NCBI GenBank assembly: GCA_009760855.2
Contig: WPIO01000127.1
Coordinates: forward strand, 1-64,000
Origin: Cristatella mucedo
Lineage: Eukaryota; Bryozoa; Phylactolaemata; Cristatellidae
Length of the DNA: 64,000 nt
Direction of reading: 5' to 3'
In this document: positions 1 through 11,823 of the stretch, piece after piece
Layout: the number at the start of each line of letters is the position of its first letter
Position numbering within the stretch: the stretch's first letter is position 1
Translations under genes and position numbers: made by a program
The notes under the pieces: model-generated
The model's input: only the letters and a program-made list of their open reading frames with translations
What the model was told of the DNA's origin: nothing
The model's database searches: none

Positions 1-303
1 AGTTTCTTTTAAATGTGGTCAGGTCATGGGATGTTCTGACGCAGGTCGGGAGGGAGTTCCAGGCTTTGGGAGCATACGAGCTAAATGCACGGTCTCCAAA
101 GGATTCAAGGTTTGTACGAGGTATTTCCAGACTGTTGGATTCCGAAAAGCGGGTGGTACGATGCTTGGCCTGATGGGGTAGTATATCTGACAGATAGGCT
201 GGAGCCATAGAATGAAGAGACCTAAAAGTGAGCGACAAAACCTTGAAGTCAATCCATTGCCTCACTGGTAGCCAGTGCAGGTCGGCGAGAAGTGGAGTAA
301 TGT
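1..303 (-). mobile_element. L2-A LINE, 3' ORF2 fragment (runs off left edge)
   Basis: The reverse complement encodes the C-terminal part of an L2-clade ORF2, with the recurring landmarks of this family: HWLPVRQ, FKVLSLTFRSLHS, APAYLSDILPHQ and AWNSLPTCVRTS. The same block recurs at least ten times in the window. The copy is cut by the window edge on the 3' side and ends at a SINE-A fragment on the other. It is a dead, 5'-truncated insertion. Confidence 0.85.
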
Positions 304-381
304 GGTGATAGCCATCAAGGCTCTTCTGTCGCTATACAAAAAGAGGCTGTTTAAGCAGCTAGTATTTTTTTTTATTTTTTT
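303..381 (+). mobile_element. SINE-A 3' fragment with T-rich tail
   Basis: The segment matches the 3' half of SINE-A as seen at 59277-59450 (landmarks TCAAGGCTCTTCTGTCGC and TATACAAAAAGAGGCTGTT) and ends in an A/T-rich tail. The tRNA-like head is missing. It joins the L2-A fragment directly. Confidence 0.75.
371..376 (-). promoter_or_regulatory. Candidate poly(A) signal for the TRIM gene
   Basis: A minus-strand AATAAA lies about 90 bases past the TGA stop at 466. It sits inside the T-rich tail of a SINE-A fragment, so the host gene may use a signal supplied by the SINE. No other AATAAA is visible nearer the stop. Confidence 0.45.
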
Positions 382-465
382 TACGGGAGGCCGTTGAGGC
401 ACTCAAAAGAAGCTGAGTGGCAAGCAGAGGTGGCTAGCTAGGTAGCTGCCTCAGTAGCTGCAGCT

Positions 466-1505
466 TCAGGTAGCAGCATCGTCTGCTCTCAGCTGTTGCT
501 GCCTGCTAACTGCTGCTGCTGCTACATACACGGTCACGGTTCTAATACCCCTGCTTGCTTTGCCATTGCCCAGCAGGGCTAGCACGGTCCTCTGTCCTCC
601 GCCCAGTGACAGCCACCAAGGCCGCTGCAGTACGAGGCTGCTGTATGAGAGGACTCGCTGTAGCAGCTGTCCAGTCTCTTGACTGAGGGCCCTCACACAG
701 TCCCTGCTCCTGTCTCCCTGCAGCCCAAGCACAGCCACGTACAGGAGGCCGCCTGCTGCACAGACGCCCATCGCTCGCTCTCCGCTGCTCAGCGCGTGTC
801 TCCATTGTCTGTCACCTCGGTGGCTGCAGCTGTCCACTACGTACAGCTCTCTGCCGTCGTCCAGCTTCACACTTACGTCGCTCGCGGTGACCAGGGCAGC
901 AGCAGTGAGAGACACACTGCGTATTTTGTACTCGTACTGGCTGCTGTGCCGTTGCCGACCGGTGCTCAGCTGCAGCAGCTGCAGCCCTCGGCCAGGAAAC
1001 TCGCCCGATGTCACCGCGAATTCAGTCACGGCAAGCAGGTCACCGAGTATGGACAGATCCCGGGGAGGTGATTGCAGCTTGGCGACACGTCTGTCCTCGA
1101 CCCACCGCAGATCCTCTGCAGCAGCAGCAGCTGCAGCAGCGTGGCCTGTGAGCAGCTGGACGAGTCGTGAGCGTAGGCCTACAGCAGGGCTCCGTTTGAG
1201 CAGCAGGACGAGCTTTGTGTGGTACAAGCCTACAGCAGCTCGGCCGTCCTCCAGAGACTGCACTGCGCAGACCTCATCGGCGTGACTAGTTCGCACGTCG
1301 TACACCCTCGCAGGTTTCCAGCTGCTCAGTTCGATGCCACTCTCGCTGTACTCCTTCAGGCCGTGCTCCATGGCAGCCAGCAGCAGATGCCCCTCTGACG
1401 TCACAGACAGGTCGTAGCAATGGACAGGCAGCTGGAAGCTGCTGGTGGCCGGGCCGAAGTGCAGCAGCGCTGGCTGCTGCTCTGCTACAACGAAGAATGC
1501 CGGAT
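466..1505 (-). CDS. TRIM protein, exon 3: C-terminal NHL-like beta-propeller
   Basis: This is a 1,040-base open stretch ending in TGA at 466-468. It encodes about 345 residues of repeated short beta-strand blocks; the first reads YDLSVTSEGHLLLAAMEHG, the pattern of an NHL/TRIM propeller blade. An eight-Ala run sits near the middle and the C terminus is Gln/Ala-rich. I place the acceptor at 1506-1507 (CTGCCTGCATGCACAG) because its phase fits exon 2. An alternative acceptor at 1535-1536 (CTATTTTCCAG) is stronger but needs another exon. In the TRIM2/3/71-like class the propeller binds protein or RNA substrates while the RING supplies E3 ubiquitin ligase activity. The propeller is read from pattern only, so WD-like is also possible. 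Confidence 0.7.
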
Positions 1506-2269
1506 CTGTGCATGCAGGCAGCGACAGAGAGCTGCTGGAAAATAGCAGCGCTCACTAACTAGAATACGTGAATATTTCAAATGATCAACAATCGATGTTC
1601 ATTTGCTGTCGGCTGCAAGCACGAGTGGGCTGCCATGCTCTGCAGGTTCGAGTGCAATGTGTCAATCACGTTTCAGTTGCTGAAAAAACATAGCTGATAA
1701 ATACACAGCTCATCTATCACCATTCAAGTTTGTTGCATACCCGTTTTCGTTTGAGTTTTATTAATTTAGGCAATTTGTGAAGTATATGGCATTTATGCAC
1801 GATGTAGCTCAAGTTGGCAGGTCGTTGCACTATCTTTACTTATATGCTGTTAATATAGTTAAATAAAGAAAGACTTCTCAGCACTCGCCTGCACAATAGA
1901 TAAGATACATGGCCATATTTTCAGCTTATCAATCTGTGCCCCGACCTTCCCTCCCTCTCTTCTTCATGCTAAGCTGAATCATGACAGCTGCAAAAAGATG
2001 AAGAGAACGCAGCCCACACTAAACATAGCGTGGGGCTCAGTAAGCCACACAGCACGTTCTCACAGTCTCATCCCCAGCTCATGCAGTGATGCATCATTAG
2101 AGCAGGGCGGTCTCGAAATGCACGACCTAGAAGATTTTCAGGGAGTCTGTGAATGCTGTTATGAGCTTACATCCAATCCTATCCCACCTTATGTCTGATA
2201 ATCTCCATTTTCAAATTGACTGCTTCAGGCTCACATCCCTTATAAAGGCCACGCCTGTATTGGGCCGCT
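1506..2269. other. TRIM intron 2, proximal part; nothing recognised
   Basis: AT-rich sequence without long open frames or a repeat I recognise. It is the 3' end of the intron before exon 3. Confidence 0.5.
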
Positions 2270-3840
2270 CACACGTTACTTGGCAAGCCTGCACTCTGGA
2301 GAATGTCACTACAAAACCTTCGGAATGCTGACTCTGCAAAGTAAGTAGTTCTAAAAACAGACTGGAACTGGATAGCTAGGTTTGAATTTTCAACGTAAGA
2401 ATTTGGCTGGTCTGTCATAACTTTTTCTAAAGCCTCTGATAGGAACGGTAGATGGAAGACTGGATGGAAGTTTCTCAAGTTTTCTTGGTCTAGTGTTGCT
2501 TTCTATTTAGTGGCCCGACTACAGCCTTTTTGAAAGGGGCAGGGACATTTCCTGAGGCTAAAGACATATTTGCTACGTTAGTTACGCATAGAACCAGGAA
2601 CGCTATGCATCGCAGAAGTGACCGTGGGTATAGGGTCTAGGGGACTAGCAGTCGTCTTTGATTGGGAGATGAATTTCAGGATGAGGTCACTCGTGGCCCC
2701 ATTGAATCTAGACAATGAGGTGCTGCACGGAACTGAGGGTGGGAGTCCTGTCGGGTTATTATTGAGGGACACGATTTTAGAAGGAATGCTGCTACCCTTA
2801 GGGATGTACTCGCTGATCTTGTCTATCTTGCTGACAAAGAAGCTAGAGAAGCTATCGGCTCGGTAAGAATCACTAAGCAAGGAGCTAACCTGGAAGTGCT
2901 TAAGGAGACGGCTGATCTTAGAACTTGGCATTTTTTAACTGTGCACCTGTGATTCAACAATATTTTCATAGAAGCTAGACTTGGCCTTTGCAAGGATAGT
3001 AATAATAATACAATTGATAAAGCACCCTCAGAGAACTCAATCTCTTTCTAGGTGCTTTACATTTGCTGCAAAGGGAGCACGATCGATTCTTACGATTTAC
3101 AGTAGTCTTCGTATTCCTATCGATGGACGGACAGTCCTGATCTTGTGTATGCTTTCTCAAGCTTTTTAGTAGACCTAGCTAGTTTAATATCTGCTGTAAA
3201 CCGCAGGCCGTCTAGGCCAGAGCAAACAGTGCCCTTAGTTAGAAGTACAAACTCGTCGAGCGTGACAGTTAGTGTCGTGTTGTAGCATTCTACCAATGAT
3301 AACAGGTCAGAAGGAGGATTGAGAAGCGGGGACAAAGACAATTTTCTCCCGCAGACATCATCGATATCAAGCGTCCTAACGTTTCGCGATTCATAGGCGG
3401 ATTTAGATGCTGAGGACGGCACACACTGTAGACTGAATGAGATCTGAATGTGGTCAAACAAGCAGAATTTGGTAATAATAGATGACGACACTTATAGGAG
3501 AAAAAATTCGATCACGTGCCCCTTGATGCGAGGAGGGTCATGCATATGAGCCACAAGACGAAATTGAGTCAGCCAGTGCACGAAAGTCGGTCCCTAAGGC
3601 GTCACTCAAGTTATCAAAATGAATTTCTAAATCACGCGTAATGAAAAAAGATCTATTTCTTGCACACTTAATCGAAATGAGATCAGAATAATCTGACCTA
3701 GAGAAAGACTTGGTACCTCGGAGGCGATAGACCACTGCCACCATTGGCCACTTGCAGTCGGATAAACTCAAAAAGGAAGATTCGAAAGACAGCTTCGCAG
3801 GTTCCTTGCAAGTAGTAAACATAAATGACCATACTTCTTT
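2270..3840 (-). mobile_element. L2-A LINE: EN C-terminus, linker and start of RT, decayed
   Basis: Read on the minus strand, three blocks appear in correct order with frameshifts. An endonuclease end (VAVVYRLRGTKSFSRSDYSD and DLEIHFDNLSD) is at 3822-3538. A linker (LSLVECYNTTLTVTLDEF, then FFVSKIDKISEYIP and TASPLDPIPT) is at 3491-2578. The start of the reverse transcriptase (HLPFLSEALEKVMTDQPNSY) is at 2478-2270. The copy lacks the rest of the RT and its own 3' end. It lies in sense orientation in the large TRIM intron. Confidence 0.8.
2998..3090 (-). mobile_element. L2-A 3' tail nested inside the older L2 copy
   Basis: The segment holds the L2-A terminal stem-loop and ATT tail, inserted between the linker blocks SVHR and KISRLL of the surrounding element. 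The stem is GCACC/GGTGC instead of the commoner GCGCC/GGCGC, so pairing is kept. No clear target-site duplication is visible. Confidence 0.75.
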
Positions 3841-6190
3841 AGGGCAAGTAACAACTTTTCCACGGTTATGACTTGTTCTCTGTTTTCTAATTCATTCTCT
3901 TTTCTTAACTAACCGATGCCAGGAAAACCTTATTATCCACATGATCGGACAAATCGGAATCATGCCACTTCTTCATTACAGGTAAATTCCCTAAATAATA
4001 ATGGCGTTACGTCGTTTGCACAACACCCTTAGTGAAGATAATCTCTACCAAGACACTTTACAAATCACTGCAAGGAAATCAATAACCAAAGGTTACCAAC
4101 CTGCGAGGTATTTTGATTTGACAAGCATTCATAAGCAAACAAATAATTTAATAAGGCTCTCATACTAAAGCAAACAAGAACACGCTCAGGTCCACTCACG
4201 TTACTTGATTGTTTAATGATGTATCCATTGAAAACCACCATTCCCTCTCAATTCGTTCATTTAGGATGACGATTCAATGTGCTCAAGCAGCATCACAACG
4301 GAGAGCCTTGAATCGATTGGCACTCAGCTTTTCAATCGCCTCAGGCTCTTCTGATAGTGCACCGGTAAAAAATAGCTAGGCATTGCCACTTCAACTACGA
4401 GATCCTCTGCTATGGATAGCATGTCATATACTTCCTTGCTTTATTCACGTGCCCATCACCAAACACGAATTATAAGAAGAGGCTCCACACAAGCTTGCAG
4501 TGGTGGCCGTCAGGTCCTACAGCTAGTGATGCTGCTTTGCGAGTTAAGCAACGGTTTAGCATGCTGTTGCAAAATCTATTTATAATCTAGCACTTCTATG
4601 CAGTAGCTTATGTCAGCAGAAGCACTGGCCAGCGAGGCCCACAGCAGTCTAAACCGACTGGTATCGACAACTACTCTCCGCTCGGATCTCACAGATCTGA
4701 CTAACATTCGCATGTTATTTCGTTTGCTCTTAGCTTGAAACAATGAATAAGTTATTACGGATGTGTTGCTGCAAATCACTTTGCTGCTGGAGAGGCTGAA
4801 GATTGGTAGCTGAGTATTCCTAGACTGAGAGCTTCTAAGGCCCCTTACAGGCTGTGCATAGTGCTACAGAATAAAACCCATAGCTTAGCAAAACCAATAT
4901 CTCCGTGTAGCATTAAAAACTGATGCGTTAGTTGATAATATCACGTTAGTATGTGTACAGTCGTCCCTCCTTGATCTCGGTTAATCAGTTTCAGACTCCA
5001 GCAATAAGTGAATTTTCCCAAAGTATGATTATTTATTTATAAATCGAACAGTTTCGTAGTTAAAGCATAGAAAACCTGCTCACGATCCTCTAAATATACA
5101 GTTTTTAACATTATTAGAGCCCTTTGGACATGAATAATAATAAAAATAATAAAATTTTAAATAGCACCCATCTATTCACCATTACACTCGTATTAGCCAA
5201 AGTTCTTGCCCACATGCAACGAGTGGCCGAGCAGCTGAATCTGACGATGAAGGATTTTCGGGGGGAGAGAGGTGGAGGTGCTCGAATAGATAGGCCCACA
5301 GTCCATAAGTACAGTAATTTTAATTTTAACTGCAATACAGAGATGTAAATTTGACTCAGACAACCGAGCGAATGCACACTGTATTTTTTCACAATCTCAA
5401 TCAACTTTTTAATGAATATATTTAAAAAACCACGATAGAATGAAGCCACGAAAGTCGAAGTGTGAAGTGGTGAGGGACATATGTAGTTGAATGTAGAGCA
5501 CGGCTGATGCAGAACCTATTAATAATCTGGTCCAGCTTGCTTGTTCCCATGCAAATAACAAAAACTAAAACTTGTTCATACCTATCGACTTCAGATAACT
5601 GAAATGCTAGGTGGTCGAAATGCAGTGAATATGGCAATCAGGCTTAATAATTTGCACAAAGAAGAAATGCAACCGAAATAACTTATTTTCACATGGTGAT
5701 AACAGGAAATCGGTTACGACCGCTTACTGCTTCGGGCAAAATAACCAAACCATCGGGGTAGCGAGAGTATAAACGCCAATGCATAAGTGGAATCAACGTC
5801 ACCATAAAGTTTGTAATCATCTGTATATATGCATGCATGCATATATGCATGTAGATCTGAGACTGGGGAAAGCCTCAAAAACTGAGCATACCCTCAATTG
5901 GCACAATATGCCTACACTGCTTCTGGTGTAAATACAGCAGCAAGCAAGCTTTCATGCAGACTTTATTTTGCATTAGGAATGGGAAAGTGAGCAGTAATGC
6001 AGGATCAGGGAGACAGAGTAAAAACTAATCAGTACTGAAGAAGCAACCACTCAGGGAGGCTTGAAATAGGTGTGCTGTCAGCTGAGGAATGGAACACGAT
6101 CAGACCGATGGGACAAAAACAGACCAGGCGGCTCAACCAGATCGTTCGCTGCTAATAACAATAGCGGTATAATTCGAACCGCCAAGAGGC
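3841..6190. other. TRIM intron 2, central part; no gene recognised
   Basis: AT-rich DNA with short spurious frames only. Near 5824-5851 there is a short alternation of TATA and GCATGC that is nearly self-complementary. I see no exon with both splice sites here. Confidence 0.5.
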
Positions 6191-6194
6191 TCAT

Positions 6195-6370
6195 CAAAGC
6201 AGAAGGTATATGTGGTCCAAGAATGATCTAATGGTGAATTGAGTCAAATGCTACTGACATGTCTAACAGAACCAAGGATGTGAGGATGCCACCATAATTT
6301 CTAACAAGGAAACCATCAATGAAAAAGAGGAGAGCTTGAATACTGGCAGCAAGAAACCCCTGAGCCTATT
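6195..6370 (-). mobile_element. LINE reverse-transcriptase fragment (motif A region)
   Basis: The minus strand reads SLVLLDMSVAFDSIHH, the RT motif-A block that carries the first catalytic Asp, preceded by a plausible upstream helix (IQALLFFIDGFLV). It differs from L2-A (LVLLDLSAAFDTIDH), so it is probably a different or older LINE. No other ORF2 parts are visible. Confidence 0.55.
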
Positions 6371-7049
6371 TTAAAACATAGTTAAAACAGATTGCAATAT
6401 TTTCAATTTAATAATACTCGATATGAAATTCAATTTCATGATTTTGTAATGGACCAATAAATTCGAAGTCGAACTGAAAGTAGTCATAGAAGAGAATCTA
6501 GGATATTTCCCTGCTAAATGTGAATTACATTTTTCGGAAATATTGCTTTGACTTTCAGTAACGGGTATCCGGCAGCACTCACGAATAAAAATAATGGCTC
6601 AAAACCCGCTGATGCCAAGATAATTCCTGCTGGCCCAGGCTTTTAACCCGATCCTTGCCAAGACCTACCAAAGGTGCACTGACCTATTGTTATTGGCACA
6701 AGCTTTATCACACCCTCATCCTATCCGATCAATCATCCGGGCAGTGATTACTCTAGGCGGTCTAATAAGCCAAAGAAATCCATGAGCTCATCTTGGCAAA
6801 GCACAACGGTGCATAGGTAAAGCTGCAGCACACACACTCCTCATCCTTCGTGCATCCATTAAAATTGCCGATACGATTACAGGAAATCCAGCAAAGGGTC
6901 GTCAAGAAATTGCTGCATCGTCAATTATGAGCGGGGCAGCCATCATGCAATCCTGACAGCATTAGTCAGAGCGTGCAGCTTGCAAACTAGTAGCTACGAA
7001 TTTGAAAGTTTTTGGGCTGGCAAGTTGGGTCCAGAAAGTGTGAACTCAC
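6371..7049. other. TRIM intron 2, distal part; nothing recognised
   Basis: No repeat or coding frame recognised between the RT fragment and exon 2. Confidence 0.45.
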
Positions 7050-7118
7050 CTCCAACGTTACCACCTCCAGCATCATCCTTACAGGAGACAACTTCGGCTA
7101 GTACTCGGTAAAGGCAGC
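7050..7118 (-). CDS. TRIM protein, exon 2 (69 bases, linker)
   Basis: A short exon bounded by a good acceptor (CTTCTGCTTTTAG at 7119 and beyond) and a consensus donor (GAG then GTGAGT, ending at 7050). It is 69 bases, phase 1 in and phase 1 out, and is open in the frame imposed by exon 1, reading CLYRVLAEVVSCKDDAGGG. It links the coiled coil to the propeller. Its phase matches both neighbours, which supports the three-exon model, but it is short and could be spurious. Confidence 0.55.
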
Positions 7119-7230
7119 CTAAAAGCAGAAGGGTCTCAATGAGTGCAACTGACAAATGTCGGCAAGATTTTTCGCCAGCGCATTGAGCTGCCAGGCCACG
7201 CTTGTGCTGCCGAGCTTTGCAGGCAGCTAC

Positions 7231-8323
7231 CTGTGGTCAGCTCTGGAGTTCCCATCCATGACGCTACCACGTCGCTCAAGTCATCCGGCAAAGATCCTTT
7301 CAGAGCCACAAGCTTTCCAGCATCCGGTATCACACTGAAGCTATCCAGCTGCATGGCAAGCTCTTCGAGTCGCGACCTCAAGGTCGCCTGCTGGTCCAGA
7401 AAATCGGGGTCGCTGGCCAAATCAGCGATGCTGCTGATGTATGTAGCGGCATGCTGCATTGACTGGTGAAGCCGCTCTGCCAGGCTTTGTAGATCGCCTG
7501 CACTGACCTCGAGCTGTTCGTAGCAGTCCTCCAGCAGTTTTTTTGAATCGTCAAAGGCTTTGCTCAAAGCATCCACAGCATACTTCTTCTTCGTCCTCAG
7601 CTCGTCCAGGTGAATGGCTCGAGCCGATTGGATGTCCCTGACCAGATTCCTATGCTGCAGAAGTGCTTCAGATTTGCCATGCACACGCTCTAGAAGACCC
7701 CGAATGCTTTCTCTCGCGTCCTTCAGGAAATGATCTGCTGTCGATCCTTTTAGGATCCGCTGCGGAGCCGAGTGTCCCAAACTCTGACACTGCGTGACAC
7801 AGTCGGTGCACTTGGCTTTCTTGCAGTCATAGCACAGCAAATCCAGCCGCCTCTGGTGTTGTGGGCACTGCAGCTCCACAGCGGCTTGCAGCACTTCACT
7901 CGAGCTCTGCTCCAAGTCAACGGTCACGTGGCCCGTACCATATTGGTCATGCTTACCTAAGCAGGCTGAGCACAGAGATCTCTGGCACTGTTTGCACCAT
8001 ACGTCAGCTGGCTCGTCCGGGCTGCCAGCTTCTCTACAGACACTGCACTTGTCAGCATCTCTCAGGGCTGTGACACGTCTCACCGACACGCCAATGAAAC
8101 CGTTATGATGCTTCGTTGAACTGATGTCGGTGAGTACGTCACAAGCAGGACAGCGAATGCTCCTTGTGTCCTTCTCTGTTCCAGCACGGTCTGCGCAGCT
8201 ACTGCAGCAGCTGTGCAGGCAGCGCAGCAGCAGTGGCTGCACTGCATCTTTTCTGCAGATGACGCAAGACAGCAGGTGATCATGTATCGATTCGAGTTTG
8301 TGAATCGGAATCTCTTGTGCCAT
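7231..8323 (-). CDS. TRIM/RBCC protein, exon 1: RING, two B-boxes, coiled coil
   Basis: The open frame starts at ATG 8323 and encodes about 364 residues before a donor CACAG/GTAGCT at 7230. A C3HC4 RING is at residues 20-61 (CVIC, CLHSCCSSC, CPAC). B-box 1 is at about 93-132 (CSVC, CKQC, CSAC, then H125 and H132). B-box 2 is at about 153-184 (CPQH, CYDC, CTDC, H184), where one expected His may be replaced by Cys179. Residues 195-330 are a Leu/Glu/Arg-rich coiled coil. This is the standard TRIM order. RING-bearing TRIMs are ubiquitin E3 ligases acting as coiled-coil dimers in the cytoplasm. The spliced model (exons 1-3, 2,202 bases, 733 residues) is close to TRIM2/3-type length. Confidence 0.9.
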
Positions 8324-9839
8324 AAAGTCCTAAAGGGCGTGCAATTTGTCTGTGTTAACTAGCTTGCTGCTAGCAATTGAGCTCACACATCTGGGCTTCG
8401 TCAGCACTAACAAGCTATCTTCTCATTATGCCTCGATATATCCGCTTCAATTCTAAACCTTACCACTCAATTCATAGACATTGCGCAGCAAAGTGCATTC
8501 GCCAACAGAGCACGGGGCTCACAATTCAGAGCTCCAAGAAGCTCTTTCGATAGAGAATTCGTACGGAGGGCAGGCATTAGCAAAGATAAATAAAGGCCAA
8601 TGAAGAAACTACACAACTTTTGCAGCATTACGAAAGAATTTTCAGGTGCAGATATTTGGTAAGATGTGGATTAGTGCGACACGGGACTGTATGTGGAAAG
8701 GGTGGCACTAGGCATAGAACAGCAAATAAACTAGCACTTAAGTAATGCTATATTTTTTAAGTACCGTATGATTAGCTAAGCGTAGTAACAGTATTTAAGC
8801 ATGAAAACTCGCAGCTAGGACTGTGATCTATACCCGAGTCTAGAGCTGCAAAAAGTATTCGAAATGAAAATGCCATTGTTTTCGTTCGACACATCATACA
8901 ATAAATATACTTGTAAGCCATACATCCTATCCTTAACATCTCGCAGCATTTATTGACACGAACTTGGAAAAGGAGGGTAAGAAAAGTGAAAGGATGAGAT
9001 GAAGCTTCTGTGAAAGAGGAAAATGATGAGCTTCTGTCCAGGTTGGATAGAACCAAGATATACTAGTATACTAGTATAAGATGACACGGATGTAATAATA
9101 ACAATAATATATCAAAGGGCTTCCCATCCAAGTAAGGACTGGAGTGCTAGTCATAAATGCTACTGCAAGCAAATAAGTCTGACATGGTGACTGCATTTGC
9201 GGTAGAACCTGGGCACAAAAAATTGCTGCGACTATTTGCATAGACCTTGCATGCAATTGCGTGCTGTATACCAAACATGCGATAAGGACTAAACTAGCAC
9301 TTGCATAGCAGCCTAAGAGTGTCCGCACACATTACAAATGCTGAGGGGAAAGAATGTCAGGCGATTTGCCACAAAATGCACAATTTCAGCATGCATAGCC
9401 AGGCAAATGACAGAACACGTGGACAGAGAACGTGCTGCGAGGAACTGATAAGGGATCTGAAGTGGGCGTCACACTTCATGCTCAATGTAAAAGCAGACGA
9501 TGTCAAAGTGACACAGTCGGTAACCTGCATTCCGGATTAGGCTGCATGGGAATCGAAGACGAGGTCGATGCAAGATTCTATATACGTTCGAAGAGCAGCG
9601 AAACGAGAGCACGAAGAGGAGAGCGTGGAGAGGAGGCTGTCGCCACTGTTGCTCAATGGGTCCACAGCTGCGCATACACTCTGGTATAAAACAACCAGCA
9701 GCATAGAAACTGCTGCATGCACAAGCTGTACGAGAAAGAGAGAGAGAGACGGAGAAAGAGAGAGCAAGAGAGAGCACCAGAGCAGAGAAGCTGGTTCGAT
9801 GGGATGCCTGAGAAGTAACTCACAGATATGTAAGTCCAG
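8324..9839. other. Upstream of the TRIM gene; promoter side, nothing certain
   Basis: This should hold the TRIM 5' UTR and promoter. I see no clear TATA or initiator. A short AT palindrome (TACTAGTATACTAGTATA) lies near 9060, and a purine-rich GA stretch at 9734-9780 opens spurious frames. Confidence 0.4.
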
Positions 9840-10905
9840 ACCAAGAGAGCAGATGCGCGTCCAAGCGAGAAGTCAATACCCTGCTTGATAGTGAGCCAAT
9901 GAAGGTCAGAGAGAAGTAAACCATAGCGATTCCGACATTCGCAGCAAATAAGCCTGGCTGTAGAGTGCTGCATCAACTAAAAGCTTTGATGAACAGGCAG
10001 GAATACCTGTGAGTAGGGAGCTAAACCAGGCAAGACTAGATTTCCCCAAAGTAAGGGATCAGCTTGGTCGTGAAATCCCTGTTTAAACAAGCCTAGTTTT
10101 TGCAATTGTAACCAGAGTTAAGTCGAGTTTGCACTAGCTGTAGGCATCTTATTGCACACACACAAAGGCCTGCAAGTAGTGAGTTAGAGAAGCCTAAATG
10201 AGATTCACAATTGCCTGGAAAAGCTTCCTAGGCCTCCGAGTTTTGCCAGATGATTTCCCCAAAGTAAGGGATCAGCTTGGTCGTGAAATCCCTGTTTAAA
10301 CAAGCCTAGTTTTTGCAATTGTAACCAGAGTTAAGTCGAGTTTGCACTAGCTGTAGGCATCTTATTGCACACACACAAAGGCCTGCAAGTAGTGAGTTAG
10401 AGAAGCCTAAATGAGATTCACAATTGCCTGGAAAAGCTTCCTAGGCATTCCGAGTTTTGCCAGATGAAGCAGGTGAAAGTAGGCATACTTGACAGTAAAG
10501 ATGATGTTGTCATTTAGCTCAAGGTCATTGTGGAACAAGATATCCACATTCCATGCTGCTAACACAGGAGACATGCTGGCCGAGCCATTTTCGAGCACTA
10601 GGCCTTCCAACTTATGAGCGATACTGCCTTAACTCCTAGAATGGTTTGAAATCGTCATTTAATTGAAGACGGTCGACTGCCGTACAAATGAGAATGTTCG
10701 CCGTACACGTTACAAGGATAGTGACAGTTTAAAGTGCTGAAAGACGAAATGTGGTCGAAGTGCAGGTCCAGCAGTGTGCCATCTGCATACAAACGATAGC
10801 CTAGCTCGTACTCAACGACTAGACTGGCACGAAGAGTTTGAATTTTCAAGAAAACGGGAGCTGATACTGACTTAGGGATGACCCATGCTTGAAAGGTCAA
10901 TTTCA
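9840..10905 (-). mobile_element. L2-A LINE, RT to C-terminal region, decayed
   Basis: The minus strand reads KSVSAPVFLKIQTL and YADGTLLDLHFD near 10850-10750, SARNLGVIFQSDL-like sequence (AWNVDILFHNDLELND) at 10560-10500, and ARLICCECRN with LLSDLHWLTIKQ at 9970-9880. The catalytic YADD box is YADG here, so the copy is inactive. An internal 213-bp tandem duplication lies within it. Confidence 0.75.
10041..10466. repeat. 213-bp tandem duplication, two copies, inside L2
   Basis: The block beginning TTTCCCCAAAGTAAGGG at 10041 repeats from 10254 with a period of 213. The two copies differ at very few positions, mainly GGCCTCC against GGCATTCC near the end. The near-identity shows the duplication is much younger than the L2 insertion around it. 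Confidence 0.9.
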
Positions 10906-11823
10906 TGAACGTCGGAAGTTGACATACACTGCACGTATGCCCTGCAATATTTCACTAATTAATTACCTAAACCACTCATATGCTGGGTCAGTGCCGTCTG
11001 GGTGTGCTGATATGTGCTACAGAAATGCTTGCCTATCAAAGGCAAGGCAAGAATCATGGTGCTTAAAATGGACGTGGTGGATGTCACACAAAAAAGCTGC
11101 AGTGACAACCGATCGACCTAAGCAGATAAACCCTATCTCAGTCAATAGTCTTCCTGATGATAGCTGTGGTGATGATGACTAGATAGTGAGTCACAACGCA
11201 TTTACAGAGCCACACCTAAACTAAACCATTTCTCAATCGCCTAGCGGGATATGTTCTACATGTGTCTATGCGGGGACGGGTGCTATGTGACAACGCCAGG
11301 TGCGACCAATAACTATGCTAGGAGTAAACGCGCACTGAGTTACGGTTTGCTGATTAACCAACCTCGATTAAATGGCACGTGGCTGCCCAAACGACTTGGC
11401 GACTAGCCCTCCTGCTTGCAGAGGGCAATGAAAAACGGCCTACTGCCACAATAAAACCTGTGAATCCTAGCATCGTAACCATAACCATCATCACAAACCT
11501 AACATCGTAACCATCGTCACATAGTCTTTCTGTCTTCGTGGAGTTACAGACGGAGGTATACTACCAAACAAACTCAGGCACGCACCAACTCATGTTTGCG
11601 ATAACAAACATGTAAGTCACTCTGGAATCAATCAATATAAGCCTTCTAACATCCGGCAGCACCGAAGTCATTGAGCACCACTACTAATCCCGGCCCGACG
11701 ATCGGTTTCATCTAGCGCCAGGCACAAGGTTCAAAACGCATACTGGCGGCTTCTGTAGGACGGTGAAGTAAGCAAGTAGACTAGTATACGAATTGGCTGA
11801 CGACATATAAAATATCCTTTCAG
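10906..11823. other. No gene or repeat recognised
   Basis: Mixed-composition DNA without a convincing reading frame. It precedes an isolated plus-strand exon. Confidence 0.45.
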
